Positions 17,755 through 29,296 of a stretch of DNA of 64,000 nucleotides are shown piece after piece. The DNA is from Chitinophaga pinensis (lineage in GTDB: Bacteria; Bacteroidota; Bacteroidia; Chitinophagales; Chitinophagaceae), in NCBI GenBank assembly GCA_945865645.1, contig CAMBEI010000004.1, positions 1 to 64,000 on the forward strand, in the 5' to 3' direction. Each line of letters opens with the position of its first letter. Position 1 is the first letter of the stretch. A program made the position numbers and the translations under genes. The notes under the pieces are model-generated. The model was given only the letters and a program-made list of their open reading frames with translations, did no database searches and had not been told where the DNA came from.

Positions 17755-20700
17755 TTATTCTTCATCATCAAAGCTCATGGCTTCTTTGGTTGTCATCAAC
17801 AGTTCGTATTCTTCTTTGCTTCCTACGATCATGTTTTGAAACTCACGTAACCCTGTGCCGGCAGGAATATGATGTCCAGTAATAACGTTCTCTTTTAATC
17901 CAAGCATCTCGTCTGTTTTCCCTTGTATGGCAGCAGAGCTTAGCACTTTGGTTGTTTCCTGGAAAGAGGCCGCAGAAATCCAGCTATGAGTGCCTAAAGA
18001 GGCTTTGGTAATACCAAGCAACAAAGGCGATGAGGTCGCTGGTGAAGCATCTCTAAATTCGGCTAATTTTTTATCTGCCCTTCTTAAAAATGAATTCTGT
18101 TCCCGTATATCACGCAGGGTAACAATTTGACCAGATTTTAATTTTGTGCTATCTCCGGGTTCTACTACAACTTTTTTATCATAGATGTAATCATTCTCGG
18201 TATTAAAATCTAAGCGATCTTCTGTATCTCCTTCTAAGAATTTAGTATCTCCAGCATCTTCAATTCTTATTTTACGCATCATTTGGCGAACAATTACCTC
18301 AACATGTTTATCGTTTATTTTTACACCCTGTAATCGATAAACTTCTTGAATTTCATTTACCACATATTCCTGAACTGCAAATGGTCCTTTAATAGCTAAT
18401 ATATCAATTGGTGCAGTTTGTCCGTCACTTAGTGCAGCACCGGCTTTTACAAAATCGCCATCCTGTACCAAAATCTGACGACTTAATGGAACTAGATATT
18501 TTTTAACCACGCCATCTTTTGCTTCAACAATAATTTCTCTGTTACCACGCTTAATGGCACCAAAAGCAACTACGCCATCAATTTCGCAAACAACAGCAGG
18601 ATTACTTGGATTACGCGCCTCAAATAATTCGGTAACGCGAGGCAGACCACCGGTAATATCTTTTAGTTTGCTTAATACCCTTGGAATTTTAACTAATACT
18701 TGTCCACTTCTTACATCACTACCTTCTTCAACCACAATATGTGATCCTACGGGTAAGTTATATAATTTCTTTTCCTTACCATCAACAATAATAACAGGTA
18801 ATTTAGTTTTATCTTTTGTTTCAATAACTACTTTTTCACGATGTCCTGTTTGTTCATCCGCTTCATCACGATAGGTAATTCCTTCGATCAAACTTTCAAA
18901 ATGAATTTTACCATGTACTTCAGCAACAATTACATTATTAAATGGATCCCAAGTACAAATCACATCACCTTTGGTAACTTTTTGTCCGTCTTTAACATTT
19001 AGTATAGCACCATAAGGAATATGGGCTGTATTTAATAAACGATCGCTTTTAACATCAATATTTCTTATTTCACCGGTACGTCCAATTACCACATGTATTT
19101 TTTTACCGTTATTATCCTCGGTATGCACTGTACGTAGTCCATCAAACTGAATTGTACCATCAAATTTAGCGGGCAATGTTGATTCAACAGAAGCAGACCC
19201 AGCCACACCACCCACGTGGAAAGTACGTAAGGTTAACTGAGTACCTGGTTCACCGATAGATTGTGCTGCAATAATACCTACTGCATCGCCACGTTGTGCT
19301 AGCATTCCGGATGCGAGGTTTTTACCATAGCATCTAACACAAACACCGCGTTTGCTTTCGCAGGTTAATACAGAACGTATTTCAACAGTTTCAATTCCAC
19401 TTTCGTCGATAAGCTTGGCCATTTCTGCACTTATTTCTTCTCCTCCACTTATCAATAATGCTTCAGTAACTGGATGAAAAACATCGTGCAATGACATACG
19501 TCCTTCAATTCTATCGCTTAAAGTTTCAATAATATCTTCATTATCTTTTAATGCTGAAGTTGCAATACCACGAAGTGTGCCACAATCTTCTTCATTAATA
19601 ACCACATCCTGACTAACGTCAACTAGGCGTCGGGTTAAGTAACCCGCATCGGCAGTTTTAAGTGCGGTATCGGCCAACCCTTTACGGGCACCATGAGTAG
19701 ATATAAAGTACTCCAATACACTCAATCCATCTTTAAAGTTGGCAAGGATAGGATTTTCAATAATCTCGCTACCGGATGAACCTGATTTACGAGGCTTAGC
19801 CATTAAACCCCTTAACCCAGCGAGCTGTTTAATCTGCTGTTTGCTACCACGGGCTCCACTATCAAGCATCATATAAACTGAATTAAATCCTTGCTTATTT
19901 GCGGCTAATTCCTGTATTAATGTTTCGGTTACTTTAGTATCCACACGACTCCAGATATCAATAATTTGATTGTAGCGTTCGTTGTTGGTAATCAATCCCA
20001 TGTTATAGTTATCCCACACTTCAGCAACTTCTGTTTGAGCATTCTCAACCAGCAGACCTTTAATTTCGGGAATAATCAGATCATTAATGTTAAAGGATAG
20101 TCCACCACGGAATGCCATACGATATCCCAATGTTTTAATATCATCCAAAAATTTAGCAGTGATAGGAACACTTGTCCACTTGATAATATCTCCGATAATT
20201 TCGCGCAATGCTTTCTTAGTTAATAAAGCATTAATGAATCCTACTGTTTTTGGAACGTGTTGATTAAATATTACACGACCTACAGTTGTTTCAATTAATT
20301 TATTTGTTAAACTACCATCTGGATTACGGAAATCAGCTTTCACTTTTATATTGGCATGTAAATCAATCACTTTTTCGTTGTAGGCAATAATTACCTCTTC
20401 AGCAGAATAAAAAGATTTACCCTCACCTTTTACAATTTCATCTTTAGTAGATTTTTTACCCTTGGTAATATAATACAATCCAAGTACCATGTCCTGTGAC
20501 GGAAGGGTGATTGGCGTACCATTTTGCGGGTTTAAAATATTGTGAGAAGAAAGCATTAATAATTGGGCTTCCAAAACAGCAGCACTACTCAAAGGCACGT
20601 GAACCGCCATTTGATCACCATCAAAATCGGCGTTAAAGGCCGTAGTTACCAAAGGGTGTAATTGTATTGCTTTACCTTCTATTAATTTTGGTTGAAAAGC

Positions 20701-22047
20701 TTGAATAGACAACCGATGAAGCGTAGGGGCTCTGTTAAGCATAACTGGGTGACCTTTCAAAATATTTTCAAGAATATCCCAAATGATTGCTTCTTTTTTA
20801 TCAACCAACTTACGTGCACTCTTTACCGTTTTCACAATGCCTCTTTCAATAAGTTTACGAATAATAAACGGCTTAAATAATTCTGCCGCCATATCTTTTG
20901 GTAACCCACACTCATGCATTTTTAACTCAGGACCTACCACAATAACCGAACGACCAGAATAGTCAACACGCTTACCTAATAAGTTTTGACGGAACCGACC
21001 CTGCTTACCTTTTAACACATCACTTAATGATTTCAATGCACGTCCACCTTCTGCTTTTACAGCATTTGATTTACGGCTGTTATCAAACAAGGAGTCAATT
21101 GCTTCTTGTAACATACGTTTTTCATTACGTAGAATTACTTCGGGTGCTTTAATCTCTAATAATCTTTTTAAACGGTTATTACGGATAATAACTCGACGAT
21201 ACAAATCATTAAGATCAGAAGATGCAAAACGTCCGCCATCCAAAGGAACTAATGGACGTAATTCTGGTGGAATTACAGGAATGTATTGCATAACCATCCA
21301 CTCGGGGCGATTGTTAATTCTAGTATTTGCATCACGGAAACTTTCTACAACACTTAATCTTTTTAAAGCATCTGCTTTACGTTGTTGAGATGTTTCATTA
21401 GCAGCCGAATTGCGTAAATCAAAACTTAACTGATCTAGATCAATACGCTTTAACATATCATGCACAGCTTCAGCACCCATTTTGGCGATGAATTTGTTTG
21501 GATCTTCATCAGGCAAATGCTGATTATCTTTTGGTAATGTATCTAATATATCAAGGTATTCTTCTTCTGTTAAAAGATCAGCATATTTCTGTCCTTTATC
21601 GGAACGAATACCTGGTTGGATAACTACGTAACGTTCATAATAAACGATGCTCTCTAATTTTTTAGAGCTGGTTCCTAATAAGTACCCAATTTTATTTGGC
21701 AAAGATTTAAAGTACCAAATATGAACAACAGGTACAACCAATTTGATATGTCCCATTCTTTCGCGACGTACTTTTTTTTCTGTCACTTCCACACCGCAGC
21801 GATCACATACAATACCCTTATAACGGATACGTTTATATTTGCCACAAGCACATTCGTAATCCTTTACCGGCCCAAAAATTCTTTCGCAAAACAAGCCATC
21901 TCTTTCAGGTTTATAAGTACGATAATTAATGGTTTCAGGCTTTAAAACTTCACCATAGCTTTTTTCCAAAATACTATCTGGAGAAGCCAACCCAATTGTG
22001 ATTTGAGAAAATGTTGGCCTTGGACGGTTTTCTTTTTTGAATGCCAT
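17755..22047 (-). CDS. rpoC: DNA-directed RNA polymerase subunit beta'
   Basis: A 1430-residue catalytic subunit. The active-site magnesium motif NADFDGDQM is intact; the N-terminal zinc-binding cysteines ([20 protein letters not shown]) and the second zinc site ([13 protein letters not shown]) are present, as is the bridge-helix/trigger-loop region ending in [13 protein letters not shown]. It forms the DNA and RNA clamp of the core enzyme with RpoB. It lies 93 bp downstream of rpoB in the same transcript and is followed by an intrinsic terminator. The C-terminus ends in an acidic tail (SFDDEE). Confidence 0.99.
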   Translation of the reverse strand: MAFKKENRPRPTFSQITIGLASPDSILEKSYGEVLKPETINYRTYKPERDGLFCERIFGPVKDYECACGKYKRIRYKGIVCDRCGVEVTEKKVRRERMGHIKLVVPVVHIWYFKSLPNKIGYLLGTSSKKLESIVYYERYVVIQPGIRSDKGQKYADLLTEEEYLDILDTLPKDNQHLPDEDPNKFIAKMGAEAVHDMLKRIDLDQLSFDLRNSAANETSQQRKADALKRLSVVESFRDANTRINNRPEWMVMQYIPVIPPELRPLVPLDGGRFASSDLNDLYRRVIIRNNRLKRLLEIKAPEVILRNEKRMLQEAIDSLFDNSRKSNAVKAEGGRALKSLSDVLKGKQGRFRQNLLGKRVDYSGRSVIVVGPELKMHECGLPKDMAAELFKPFIIRKLIERGIVKTVKSARKLVDKKEAIIWDILENILKGHPVMLNRAPTLHRLSIQAFQPKLIEGKAIQLHPLVTTAFNADFDGDQMAVHVPLSSAAVLEAQLLMLSSHNILNPQNGTPITLPSQDMVLGLYYITKGKKSTKDEIVKGEGKSFYSAEEVIIAYNEKVIDLHANIKVKADFRNPDGSLTNKLIETTVGRVIFNQHVPKTVGFINALLTKKALREIIGDIIKWTSVPITAKFLDDIKTLGYRMAFRGGLSFNINDLIIPEIKGLLVENAQTEVAEVWDNYNMGLITNNERYNQIIDIWSRVDTKVTETLIQELAANKQGFNSVYMMLDSGARGSKQQIKQLAGLRGLMAKPRKSGSSGSEIIENPILANFKDGLSVLEYFISTHGARKGLADTALKTADAGYLTRRLVDVSQDVVINEEDCGTLRGIATSALKDNEDIIETLSDRIEGRMSLHDVFHPVTEALLISGGEEISAEMAKLIDESGIETVEIRSVLTCESKRGVCVRCYGKNLASGMLAQRGDAVGIIAAQSIGEPGTQLTLRTFHVGGVAGSASVESTLPAKFDGTIQFDGLRTVHTEDNNGKKIHVVIGRTGEIRNIDVKSDRLLNTAHIPYGAILNVKDGQKVTKGDVICTWDPFNNVIVAEVHGKIHFESLIEGITYRDEADEQTGHREKVVIETKDKTKLPVIIVDGKEKKLYNLPVGSHIVVEEGSDVRSGQVLVKIPRVLSKLKDITGGLPRVTELFEARNPSNPAVVCEIDGVVAFGAIKRGNREIIVEAKDGVVKKYLVPLSRQILVQDGDFVKAGAALSDGQTAPIDILAIKGPFAVQEYVVNEIQEVYRLQGVKINDKHVEVIVRQMMRKIRIEDAGDTKFLEGDTEDRLDFNTENDYIYDKKVVVEPGDSTKLKSGQIVTLRDIREQNSFLRRADKKLAEFRDASPATSSPLLLGITKASLGTHSWISAASFQETTKVLSSAAIQGKTDEMLGLKENVITGHHIPAGTGLREFQNMIVGSKEEYELLMTTKEAMSFDDEE

Positions 22048-22140
22048 ATTTGTAGTAGATAAATTTTAAATAATAACTTTTACTAATTCAAAAGTAAAAA
22101 TTCAAAGAATGATTTGATTTAACTTTTGATTTTTGACTTC

Positions 22141-25100
22141 TTAGTCAAACTTTAAATCTAATCCCAATCCGCGTAATTCATGAACCAGAACGTTAAACGA
22201 TTCAGGAATGCCGGATTTTGGAATATTATCACCTTTTACAATTGCCTCGTAGGTTTTCGCTCTTCCGATTATATCATCAGATTTAAGCGTTAACAACTCC
22301 TGCAAAATGTTAGAAGCGCCATAAGCCTCAAGCGCCCAAACCTCCATCTCACCAAAACGCTGTCCACCAAATTGAGCCTTCCCTCCCAACGGTTGTTGAG
22401 TAATTAAACTGTATGGTCCAATTGAACGGGCGTGCATTTTATCATCAACCATGTGATGTAACTTAATAATATAGATAATACCAACGGTTGCTTTTTGATC
22501 AAAGCGATCACCAGTTTCTCCATCATATAAATAAGTATGACCAAATTTAGGTAACCCTGCTTTTGTAATTTCGGCATCAATTTCAGCAACGCTTGCACCA
22601 TCAAAAATTGGTGTTGCAAAACGAACTCCTAATTTTTCGCCAGCCCAACCAAGCACTGTTTCATATATCTGTCCCAGGTTCATACGACTTGGTACACCCA
22701 ATGGATTCAACACGATATCAACCGGAGTTCCATCTTCCAGGAAAGGCATATCTTCTGCACGAACTATCTTGGCAACAATACCTTTGTTACCGTGACGGCC
22801 AGCCATCTTATCACCCACTTTTAGCTTACGCTTAATAGCCATGTAAACTTTTGCAAGTTTTAGTACACCGGCTGGTAATTCATCGCCAATTGAGATGTTG
22901 AATTTTTCACGCTTATATCTTCCTAATTCTTCGTTAAACTTAATATTGAAATTATGTAGTAATACATTAATTAGTTGATCTATTTTTTGATCCCCACTCC
23001 AGCCAAGAGGATTAACGTTTTGATAATCGATGTTTGCTAAATTCTTCGCGTTAAACTTAGCTCCTTTTCCAATTAACACTTCTCCAAAATTATTACTAAC
23101 ACCTGCGCTGCTCTTATCTTTCAACAAAGTTTGTAATTTGTTGACTAATAATTCCATTAAATCAATTTCATTCTTCTCATGTGTTTTTTCAATCTTATCC
23201 ATCTGTGCCTTCTCTCTCACCTTTGCATTCTTATCTTTCTTAGCACGTTGAAATAATTTCTTGTCAATGATAACACCTTCTGTACCACTTGATGCTTTTA
23301 AAGAAGCATCTTTTGCATCCCCTGCTTTATCACCAAAGATGGCGCGTAATAATTTCTCTTCTGGGGTAGGATCACTTTCGCCTTTTGGAGTTATTTTACC
23401 AATAATAATATCACCTTCTTTAACATGAGCACCAATACGAATAATACCATTTTGATCAAGATCTTTCGTCGCTTCTTCACTAACGTTAGGAATATCTGCT
23501 GTCAATTCTTCTTCTCCCAATTTGGTATCTCTTACTTCAATTTCAAATTCAGTAATATGTAATGAAGTAAACAAATCTTCTTTAACTACTTTTTCACTAA
23601 TCACAATCGCATCCTCAAAGTTGTATCCTTTCCAAGGCATGAAAGCTACTTTCATATTTCTACCCAAAGCGATTTCTCCTCCTTTAGTTGCATAACCTTC
23701 GGTTAAAAATTCGCCTTCGCTAACTTTTTGTCCTTTAACAACTGCAGGGCGAAGGTTAATACAGGTTTCCTGATTTGTACGAACAAACTTAGTTAATTTG
23801 TAAATAATTAAATCTTCGTCAAAACTTACTAATTGCTGCAGATCACTTCTTTTGTAGCGTACATGAATTTCATTTGCATCCACATATTCAACAACGCCTT
23901 CACCATCTGCATGAATTTGGATCCTTGCATCGCGGGCGGCTTTACCTTCCAAACCAGTGCCCACAATTGGAACTTCTGGTTTAATTAATGGTACTGCCTG
24001 ACGTTGCATGTTAGAACCCATGAGGGCACGGTTAGCATCATCATGCTCTAAGAAGGGAATGAGTGAAGCACTTAAACCAACAATTTGGTTAGGAGCCACA
24101 TCCATGTATTCCACTTCAGTTTTATCTAAAATTGGGAAATCCCCTGTTTGGCGGCTTTTAATTCTATCATCAACAAAATTTCCTTTAGAATCCATTTCAA
24201 TATTCGCCTGAGCAATTTTGGCTGTATCTTCTTCTTCAGCACTCAGGAAAGTAATTTTCTTCATATCAGCCTTACCATCAGTAACCTTATGGTATGGTGT
24301 TTCAATAAAGCCCATATCATTGATTTTGGCATGTACACAAAGTGTAGATATCAAACCAATATTTGGTCCTTCTGGAGTTTCAATTGTGCATAAACGGCCG
24401 TAATGAGAGTAGTGAACGTCACGTACTTCAAAACCGGCACGCTCTCTACTTAAACCTCCGGGTCCTAGAGCGGAGATACGACGCTTATGCGTGATTTCAC
24501 TTAAAGGATTTGTTTGATCTAAGAATTGCGAAAGTTGTGAAGTCCCAAAGAATGAATTAATAACCGAAGATAAAGTTCTTGCGTTGATCAAATCAACAGG
24601 AGTAAACACCTCGTTATCACGTACGTTCATGCGTTCCCGTATAGTACGAGCCATACGGGATAAACCAACACCAAACTGAGCATATAATTGCTCGCCCACG
24701 GTACGTACACGACGATTACTTAAATGATCAATATCATCAACTTCACTTTTGCCATTGGTTAACAATACCAATGTTTTAATGATGGCGATGATATCATCTT
24801 TGGTTAATACTTTTTTAGTAATAGGAAAATTAAGACCTAGGCGACGATTAATTTTATAACGCCCTACTTCGCCTAAATCGTAACGCTTATCACTAAAGAA
24901 TAATTTATCAATAATACCACGAGCAGTTTCATCATCAGGGGCATCAGCACCACGCAATTGTTTGTATATAAGCTGTACTGCTTCTAATTCACTGTTGCTA
25001 GTATCTTTATTTAATGTATTATAGATGATTGCATAATCACCACTCACTTCTTCTTTTTGAATAAAAACGCTTTTAGCTTCCATTTCGATAATCAAAGAAA

Positions 25101-25950
25101 TATTGGATGCATCTAATACAATATCTCTTTCTAAAATAATTTCATTTCTTTCTATAGAAACAACTTCACCAGTATCTTCATCCACAAAATCTTCCACCCA
25201 AGTACGCAATACACGTGCAGCTAGTCGTTTGCCTATGCATTTCTCCAAACTTTTTTTATCGGCTTTAATTTCATCAGCCATACCAAATAACTCTAGTATG
25301 TCTTTATCAGTTTCAAAACCTATAGAACGCAATAATGTAGTAACGGGGAATTTTTTCTTACGATCAATATATGCAAACATCACATTGTTGATATCTGTTG
25401 CAAATTCCATCCAGGCTCCTTTAAAAGGAATTACTCTAGCAGAGTAAATTTTGGTACCATTAGGGTGCACCGACTGTCCGAAGAACACACCAGGTGAACG
25501 GTGCAATTGACTAACAACTACCCTTTCAGCACCATTAATAACAAATGTGCCACGAGGTGTCATGTAAGGTATATTACCTAAGAACACATCCTGAACAATT
25601 GTTTGAAAATCAACGTGCTCTTCGTCATTACAGCTAAGGCGTAATTTAGCTTTTAAGGGGACTGCATAGGTTAACCCTCTTTCAATACACTCTTCAATAG
25701 TATAGCGTGGCGGATCTACGAAATAGTCCAAAAATTCCAGTACAAAAATGTTACGGGTATCTGTAATAGGAAAGTTTTCCTTGAATACACGGAACAAGCC
25801 CTCCACATTACGCTTGTCGGGAGTTGTTTGTAATTGAAAAAAATCTTTAAACGATTGAATCTGGATTCCCAGTAAATCGGGTGTTTCCGCTAAGAATTCA
25901 ATTTTACCGAAATTGAAACGTTTAGCAGCGGGTGTTTTAGTTGCAGACAT
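22141..25950 (-). CDS. rpoB: DNA-directed RNA polymerase subunit beta
   Basis: A 1269-residue subunit. The rifampicin-region segment is recognisable ([20 protein letters not shown], then [13 protein letters not shown]), with a wild-type-like sensitive pattern: Asp in the FLDQTN segment, His in THKRR, Ser in the SALGPGG segment. [13 protein letters not shown] and the C-terminal [12 protein letters not shown] are also present. Together with RpoC it builds the catalytic core. A terminator (26163-26194) and a new -7 box (26040-26047) separate it from rplL, so rpoBC appears to have its own promoter here. Confidence 0.99.
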   Translation of the reverse strand: MSATKTPAAKRFNFGKIEFLAETPDLLGIQIQSFKDFFQLQTTPDKRNVEGLFRVFKENFPITDTRNIFVLEFLDYFVDPPRYTIEECIERGLTYAVPLKAKLRLSCNDEEHVDFQTIVQDVFLGNIPYMTPRGTFVINGAERVVVSQLHRSPGVFFGQSVHPNGTKIYSARVIPFKGAWMEFATDINNVMFAYIDRKKKFPVTTLLRSIGFETDKDILELFGMADEIKADKKSLEKCIGKRLAARVLRTWVEDFVDEDTGEVVSIERNEIILERDIVLDASNISLIIEMEAKSVFIQKEEVSGDYAIIYNTLNKDTSNSELEAVQLIYKQLRGADAPDDETARGIIDKLFFSDKRYDLGEVGRYKINRRLGLNFPITKKVLTKDDIIAIIKTLVLLTNGKSEVDDIDHLSNRRVRTVGEQLYAQFGVGLSRMARTIRERMNVRDNEVFTPVDLINARTLSSVINSFFGTSQLSQFLDQTNPLSEITHKRRISALGPGGLSRERAGFEVRDVHYSHYGRLCTIETPEGPNIGLISTLCVHAKINDMGFIETPYHKVTDGKADMKKITFLSAEEEDTAKIAQANIEMDSKGNFVDDRIKSRQTGDFPILDKTEVEYMDVAPNQIVGLSASLIPFLEHDDANRALMGSNMQRQAVPLIKPEVPIVGTGLEGKAARDARIQIHADGEGVVEYVDANEIHVRYKRSDLQQLVSFDEDLIIYKLTKFVRTNQETCINLRPAVVKGQKVSEGEFLTEGYATKGGEIALGRNMKVAFMPWKGYNFEDAIVISEKVVKEDLFTSLHITEFEIEVRDTKLGEEELTADIPNVSEEATKDLDQNGIIRIGAHVKEGDIIIGKITPKGESDPTPEEKLLRAIFGDKAGDAKDASLKASSGTEGVIIDKKLFQRAKKDKNAKVREKAQMDKIEKTHEKNEIDLMELLVNKLQTLLKDKSSAGVSNNFGEVLIGKGAKFNAKNLANIDYQNVNPLGWSGDQKIDQLINVLLHNFNIKFNEELGRYKREKFNISIGDELPAGVLKLAKVYMAIKRKLKVGDKMAGRHGNKGIVAKIVRAEDMPFLEDGTPVDIVLNPLGVPSRMNLGQIYETVLGWAGEKLGVRFATPIFDGASVAEIDAEITKAGLPKFGHTYLYDGETGDRFDQKATVGIIYIIKLHHMVDDKMHARSIGPYSLITQQPLGGKAQFGGQRFGEMEVWALEAYGASNILQELLTLKSDDIIGRAKTYEAIVKGDNIPKSGIPESFNVLVHELRGLGLDLKFD

Positions 25951-26033
25951 ATTGTAATTAAGACTTTTAAGTGTGCAGAAGATCCTTTATTTTAGCGTGT
26001 TAACGCAACTTTCGTTGCTAACCCTAAATTAAA

Positions 26034-26047
26034 GGACGGCAAAGGTA
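26034..26047 (-). promoter_or_regulatory. -7 element and GC-rich start region of the rpoBC promoter
   Basis: Minus-strand TACCTTTG (26047-26040) fits TAnnTTTG and is followed by CCGTCC. No convincing -33 TTTG is seen at the usual distance. It lies about 85 bp before the rpoB ATG and after the rplL terminator. Confidence 0.6.
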
Positions 26048-26162
26048 GGGATTATTTTTCTATTTATTGATTACGATATACTATTTTTTGAATAATTTGA
26101 AGGATTTTTAACTATTACTTAATTTTTAACTTAATTTATTGTTTTTTATGCCCTAAATTTAA

Positions 26163-26194
26163 TAAAAAAGGCTAGGAATCTCTTCCTAGCCTTT
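26163..26194 (-). terminator. Terminator after rplL
   Basis: A perfect 12-bp stem AAAGGCTAGGAA / TTCCTAGCCTTT with a 4-nt loop, followed on the minus strand by TTTATT. It lies between rplL and rpoB and would limit read-through into the RNA polymerase genes. Confidence 0.88.
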
Positions 26195-26215
26195 AAATTT
26201 ATTTTAAAGAACTAA

Positions 26216-26590
26216 TTAAGCAACCTCAACATCGGCACCAGCTTCAGTTAATTTTGTTTTAATTTCTTCTGCAGTTGCTTTATCAACACCTTCTTTAACT
26301 GGCTTTGGAGCGCCATCAACTAAATCTTTAGCTTCTTTCAACCCTAATCCTGTTAATTCTTTAACGATTTTAACGATCGCTAATTTGTTAGCTCCAGCAG
26401 CTTTCAAGATAACATCAAAAGATGTTTTCTCTTCAACAGCAGCAGCACTATCGCCACCACCTGCACTAACAACGACTGCAGCAGCAGCTGGTTCAATGCC
26501 ATACTCTGATTTTAAAAATTCTGCTAACTCTTGTACTTCTTTTACTGTTAAGCCTACTAAATTTTCAGCTAATGCTTTTACGTCTGCCAT
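26216..26590 (-). CDS. rplL: 50S ribosomal protein L7/L12
   Basis: A 124-residue stalk protein. The N-terminal dimerisation helix (about 1-45) is followed by the Ala/Gly-rich hinge ([20 protein letters not shown]) and the C-terminal factor-binding domain with KIAIVK-like [20 protein letters not shown]. It recruits and stimulates translational GTPases and binds L10 as dimers. It is the last gene of the rplKAJL unit, and a GC-rich hairpin (26606-26639) fills the spacer before it. Confidence 0.98.
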   Translation of the reverse strand: MADVKALAENLVGLTVKEVQELAEFLKSEYGIEPAAAAVVVSAGGGDSAAAVEEKTSFDVILKAAGANKLAIVKIVKELTGLGLKEAKDLVDGAPKPVKEGVDKATAEEIKTKLTEAGADVEVA

Positions 26591-26605
26591 AGTGTTTGTT
26601 TTTTT

Positions 26606-26639
26606 CCGGCTTCATGCCCCGTTTTGTGGGGTCCGTCGG
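26606..26639 (-). repeat. GC-rich stem-loop in the rplJ-rplL spacer
   Basis: CCGGC...GTCGG and GCCCC-GTTTTG-TGGGG make nested pairings in a spacer that is otherwise AT-rich. It could tune L10:L12 expression or slow RNA decay; there is no U-tract that would make it a strong terminator. Confidence 0.5.
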
Positions 26640-26733
26640 AGTGTTTTAAAAAAATTGTTACTTTTTATTTAATGAGCTAATTAACTGGTAGGGCTAATAT
26701 GCTAATTTCAAATTATTACAGTTTTAGTTATAA

Positions 26734-27366
26734 CTAAGCCTGTGGTTCTTCAGCTGCAGGTTCTTCCGGAGTAGCTTCTTTTACTACTGGTGTTTCTACT
26801 GCAGGTGCTTCGGCAACTGGTGCAACTTCTACAACTTCTACAATCGGTTTGGCAAATACTTCAGCCACTGCTTCTTTTGCTGCATCTTTATTTTGTAATG
26901 CCCCCAATACACGTTGTATTGGCGATTGCAATAATCCAATTACTTCACCAATTAATTCATTCTTGGTTTTAATTTGGGTTAACGCTTTAAGTTGATCGTT
27001 ACCTACAAATATATCTCCATTAATGAAAGCAGCTTTCAGCAAAGGCTTTTCGTTGTTGTTTTCTTTACGAAAAGTACTGATGATCATGGCTGGTTCTTTT
27101 GGATTTTCGCTAAACATCAAGGCTGTTACCTGATGTAGGGAATCAAAAACACCGCTATATTTTTCAGCATCCAAGCTTTCTAATGCTTTTTTAATAAGTG
27201 TATTTTTGGCCACTTTCATTTCCACTTGTTTATTAAAACAATGGTTACGTAATTTGCCAATTTGTGCTACGGACAAACTTTCTGTATCGGTTATGTAAAA
27301 GTTATTATATTGAGAAAACTTGCCTTTCAGCACCTCAATCACTTCATTTTTTTCCTGTTTTGTCAT
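26734..27366 (-). CDS. rplJ: 50S ribosomal protein L10
   Basis: A 210-residue stalk base protein that anchors L7/L12 dimers. I start at the ATG at 27366 (MTKQEKNEVIEVLKGKF), which fits the family; an upstream frame extending to 27450 would overlap rplA and is not needed. The core ends near residue 170, and a low-complexity tail of about 38 residues follows, rich in Glu, Val, Ala and Pro (VAPVAEAPAVETPVV). Such tails occur in some Bacteroidota L10 proteins, and their role is unknown. In enteric bacteria L10 represses its own operon by binding the leader; whether it does so here cannot be seen. Confidence 0.96.
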   Translation of the reverse strand: MTKQEKNEVIEVLKGKFSQYNNFYITDTESLSVAQIGKLRNHCFNKQVEMKVAKNTLIKKALESLDAEKYSGVFDSLHQVTALMFSENPKEPAMIISTFRKENNNEKPLLKAAFINGDIFVGNDQLKALTQIKTKNELIGEVIGLLQSPIQRVLGALQNKDAAKEAVAEVFAKPIVEVVEVAPVAEAPAVETPVVKEATPEEPAAEEPQA

Positions 27367-27382
27367 ATCAATTATTTTTTTT

Positions 27383-27416
27383 CCTACCCCTCTCTTTACG
27401 AGATGATGGGTGAGGT
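27383..27416. repeat. REP-like palindrome in the rplA-rplJ spacer
   Basis: On the minus strand CCTCACCCATCATCTC then GTAAAGAGAGGGGTAGG resembles the palindromic extragenic repeats known from many Bacteroidota (CCTCACCCC...CTCTCC-AAA-GGAGAGGGG), in a degenerate form. It can fold as CTCTC-TTTAC-GAGA with flanking ACCC/GGGT pairs. The family name is from memory; no other copy of the same variant lies in this window. Confidence 0.45.
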
Positions 27417-27418
27417 TT

Positions 27419-28108
27419 TTAGTTTTGAACAGATTTTGTATCAATCGCAATGCCTGGACTCATGGTACTAGCCATACTAACTCCTCTTAAATAAGTTCCC
27501 TTAGATGAAGATGGCTTTAATTTAACTACTGCATTAATTAGTTCCTGGCTATTTTCAGCTATTTTTTCAGGTGCAAAACTTACCCTTCCAATAGATGCAT
27601 GAATAATGCCTACTTTATCTACTTTAAAAGCAATTTTACCACCTTTTAAATCATTGATTGCGCCAGCTACATCATTAGTAACGGTACCAGTTTTAGGATT
27701 TGGCATTAAGTTACGAGGACCTAATACTTTACCTAGTTTACCAATTTTAGGCATTACTGATGGTGTGGCAACGATTACATCAATATCTGTCCAACCACCT
27801 TCTATTTTAGTAATGAATTCATCTAACCCAACAAAATCAGCTCCGGCTGCAGTAGCTTCGGCTTCTTTATCTGGCGTACATAAAACCAATACTCGTTTTG
27901 TTTTTCCTGTTCCATGAGGCAGAGATACGGTGCCACGAATAGCTTGATCAGCTTTCTTAGGATCTACGCCCAATTTAATATGCAAGTCAACAGAACTATC
28001 AAATTTTGTTGTGTTTACTTCTTTAACTAAAGTTGATGCCTCCTTTAAGGAATAGGCTTTATTAATATCAACCTTAGTATTTGCTACTTTTCTTTTTTTC
28101 GTAATCAT
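27419..28108 (-). CDS. rplA: 50S ribosomal protein L1
   Basis: A 229-residue ribosomal protein that lines the E-site exit and helps release deacylated tRNA. It matches the family in length and in signature segments ([55 protein letters not shown]). In many bacteria L1 also represses the rplK-rplA mRNA by binding the leader. It lies 44 bp downstream of rplK, with a TCTCGAT-CTA-ATCGAGA hairpin in the gap (28126-28142). Confidence 0.98.
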   Translation of the reverse strand: MITKKRKVANTKVDINKAYSLKEASTLVKEVNTTKFDSSVDLHIKLGVDPKKADQAIRGTVSLPHGTGKTKRVLVLCTPDKEAEATAAGADFVGLDEFITKIEGGWTDIDVIVATPSVMPKIGKLGKVLGPRNLMPNPKTGTVTNDVAGAINDLKGGKIAFKVDKVGIIHASIGRVSFAPEKIAENSQELINAVVKLKPSSSKGTYLRGVSMASTMSPGIAIDTKSVQN

Positions 28109-28152
28109 TTTTTACAAATTTTAGGTCTCGATCTAATCGAGATAAATTGATA

Positions 28153-28596
28153 TTAATTTTCCCAAGGGGCTTTACCGTCTACTGTTAAACCCATGCTACG
28201 TGCAGTTCCTGCAATCATACTCATCGCGCTATTTATTGTAAAAGCATTTAGATCGGCCATTTTATCTTTGGCTATCTCTTCTACCTGAGCCCAGGTAACT
28301 TTTCCAACTTTAACACGATTCGATTCTTTACTTCCGATAGTAATTTTAGCAGCGTCCATTAATTGAATCGCAGCGGGTGGGGTTTTAATGATAAAGTCGA
28401 ATGACTTATCAGCATAAACAGTAATTAATACAGGAAGCACTTTACCCTGTTTGTCTTGTGTTCTGCCATTGAATTGCTTACAGAACTCCATGATGTTAAT
28501 ACCTTTAGAACCTAAGGCAGGTCCTATTGGCGGTGCCGGATTTGCCTGTCCTCCTTTACATTGGAGCTTGACATAGGCGGTGATCTCTTTTGCCAT
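28153..28596 (-). CDS. rplK: 50S ribosomal protein L11
   Basis: A 147-residue protein of the GTPase-associated centre, needed for RelA-dependent sensing of uncharged tRNA where that system exists. Typical N-domain proline residues are present ([19 protein letters not shown], residues 14-32), followed by the C-terminal rRNA-binding domain ([19 protein letters not shown] and the final [11 protein letters not shown]). First gene of the rplKAJL unit; a -7 element lies 86 bp upstream of its ATG. Confidence 0.98.
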   Translation of the reverse strand: MAKEITAYVKLQCKGGQANPAPPIGPALGSKGINIMEFCKQFNGRTQDKQGKVLPVLITVYADKSFDFIIKTPPAAIQLMDAAKITIGSKESNRVKVGKVTWAQVEEIAKDKMADLNAFTINSAMSMIAGTARSMGLTVDGKAPWEN

Positions 28597-28675
28597 TTTT
28601 TTACTTTTTTTGGTGATAACGTCTAGGCACTGGCCAAGACTCCCAGGTCAATAATATTCGTTAAGAACTATTTTG

Positions 28676-28689
28676 GGACGGCGAAGGTA
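28676..28689 (-). promoter_or_regulatory. Putative rplK promoter -7 and start region
   Basis: Minus-strand TACCTTCG (28689-28682) differs by one base from TAnnTTTG and is followed by CCGTCC, the same 14-base run as at the rpoB promoter except for T to C at one place. The leader to the rplK ATG is about 80 nt. Confidence 0.5.
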
Positions 28690-28784
28690 TGGATTTATTT
28701 TAGATTTTTGATTGCCGATTTGATATTTTTTTTAAAATGTAAAGATCCTCCTGAAAGTCAACTATTTAAGGGCCTTAATAATTA

Positions 28785-29201
28785 TTACTTTAGTATTTTT
28801 AGATCTAAATCTTGAAAATCGAAGCTAAAATCGGTTAGTGGTGAAATAGCTGCCACTTTAAATTCGGGTATATAATCTTTATCATCTCATTTTAATTTAC
28901 CCTCATCTATTAACATTCCCAAAGCGGCTGTAGTAAAAGATTTACTGTTGCTTGCAATACCAAATAAAGTATTTTCATCTGCCTTTTGCAGCATTAGCAA
29001 TGATTGAACGCCATAGGCTTTGGCATGAATAAGCTTACCATCTTTTTTCACTCCTAATACTATACTTGCTAAATCAAAGGTTTATAATGTAAGTGCAGTA
29101 AGCGAATCTATTTGCGCAAAAGGGATAATATGGGCTGATGAAGTAAGGGATAAAAATAATAGAAATGATATTGTAGCAAAAATTAGAGAAAAATTTTTCA
29201 T
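28785..29201 (-). pseudogene. Decayed serine hydrolase (beta-lactamase-like, class C fold)
   Basis: From the ATG at 29201 the frame runs 139 codons to TAA at 28785, with two in-frame stops: TAA after SLTALTL and TGA after IDEGKLK. Readable parts are a signal peptide (LIFATISFLLFLSLTSSAH), the SxxK nucleophile region GIASNSKSFTTAALGMLIDE, and DDKDYIPEFKV. This then passes straight to ISPLTDFSFDFQDLDLK, which resembles the far C-terminus (after a DUF3471-like domain) of Bacteroidota serine hydrolases. I infer two nonsense mutations and a large internal in-frame deletion removing most of the enzyme. It cannot encode a working product. Confidence 0.8.
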
Positions 29202-29296
29202 GAGTTACAATTTTAGTGTGCTGGTTATCCCCTCCAAATGTAAACTGTTACCTGATTAAGAATTTTGTTAGCAGCTGTATACTTAAAAAAAGATCT

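Noticed and set aside
18554..25447. Many plus-strand frames of 60-114 codons opposite rpoC and rpoB
   Set aside because: Shadows of highly conserved minus-strand genes; no start context or motifs.
26790..26972. Leucine-rich plus-strand frame opposite rplJ
   Set aside because: Antisense of the Glu/Val/Ala-rich L10 tail, which forces Leu and Gln codons.
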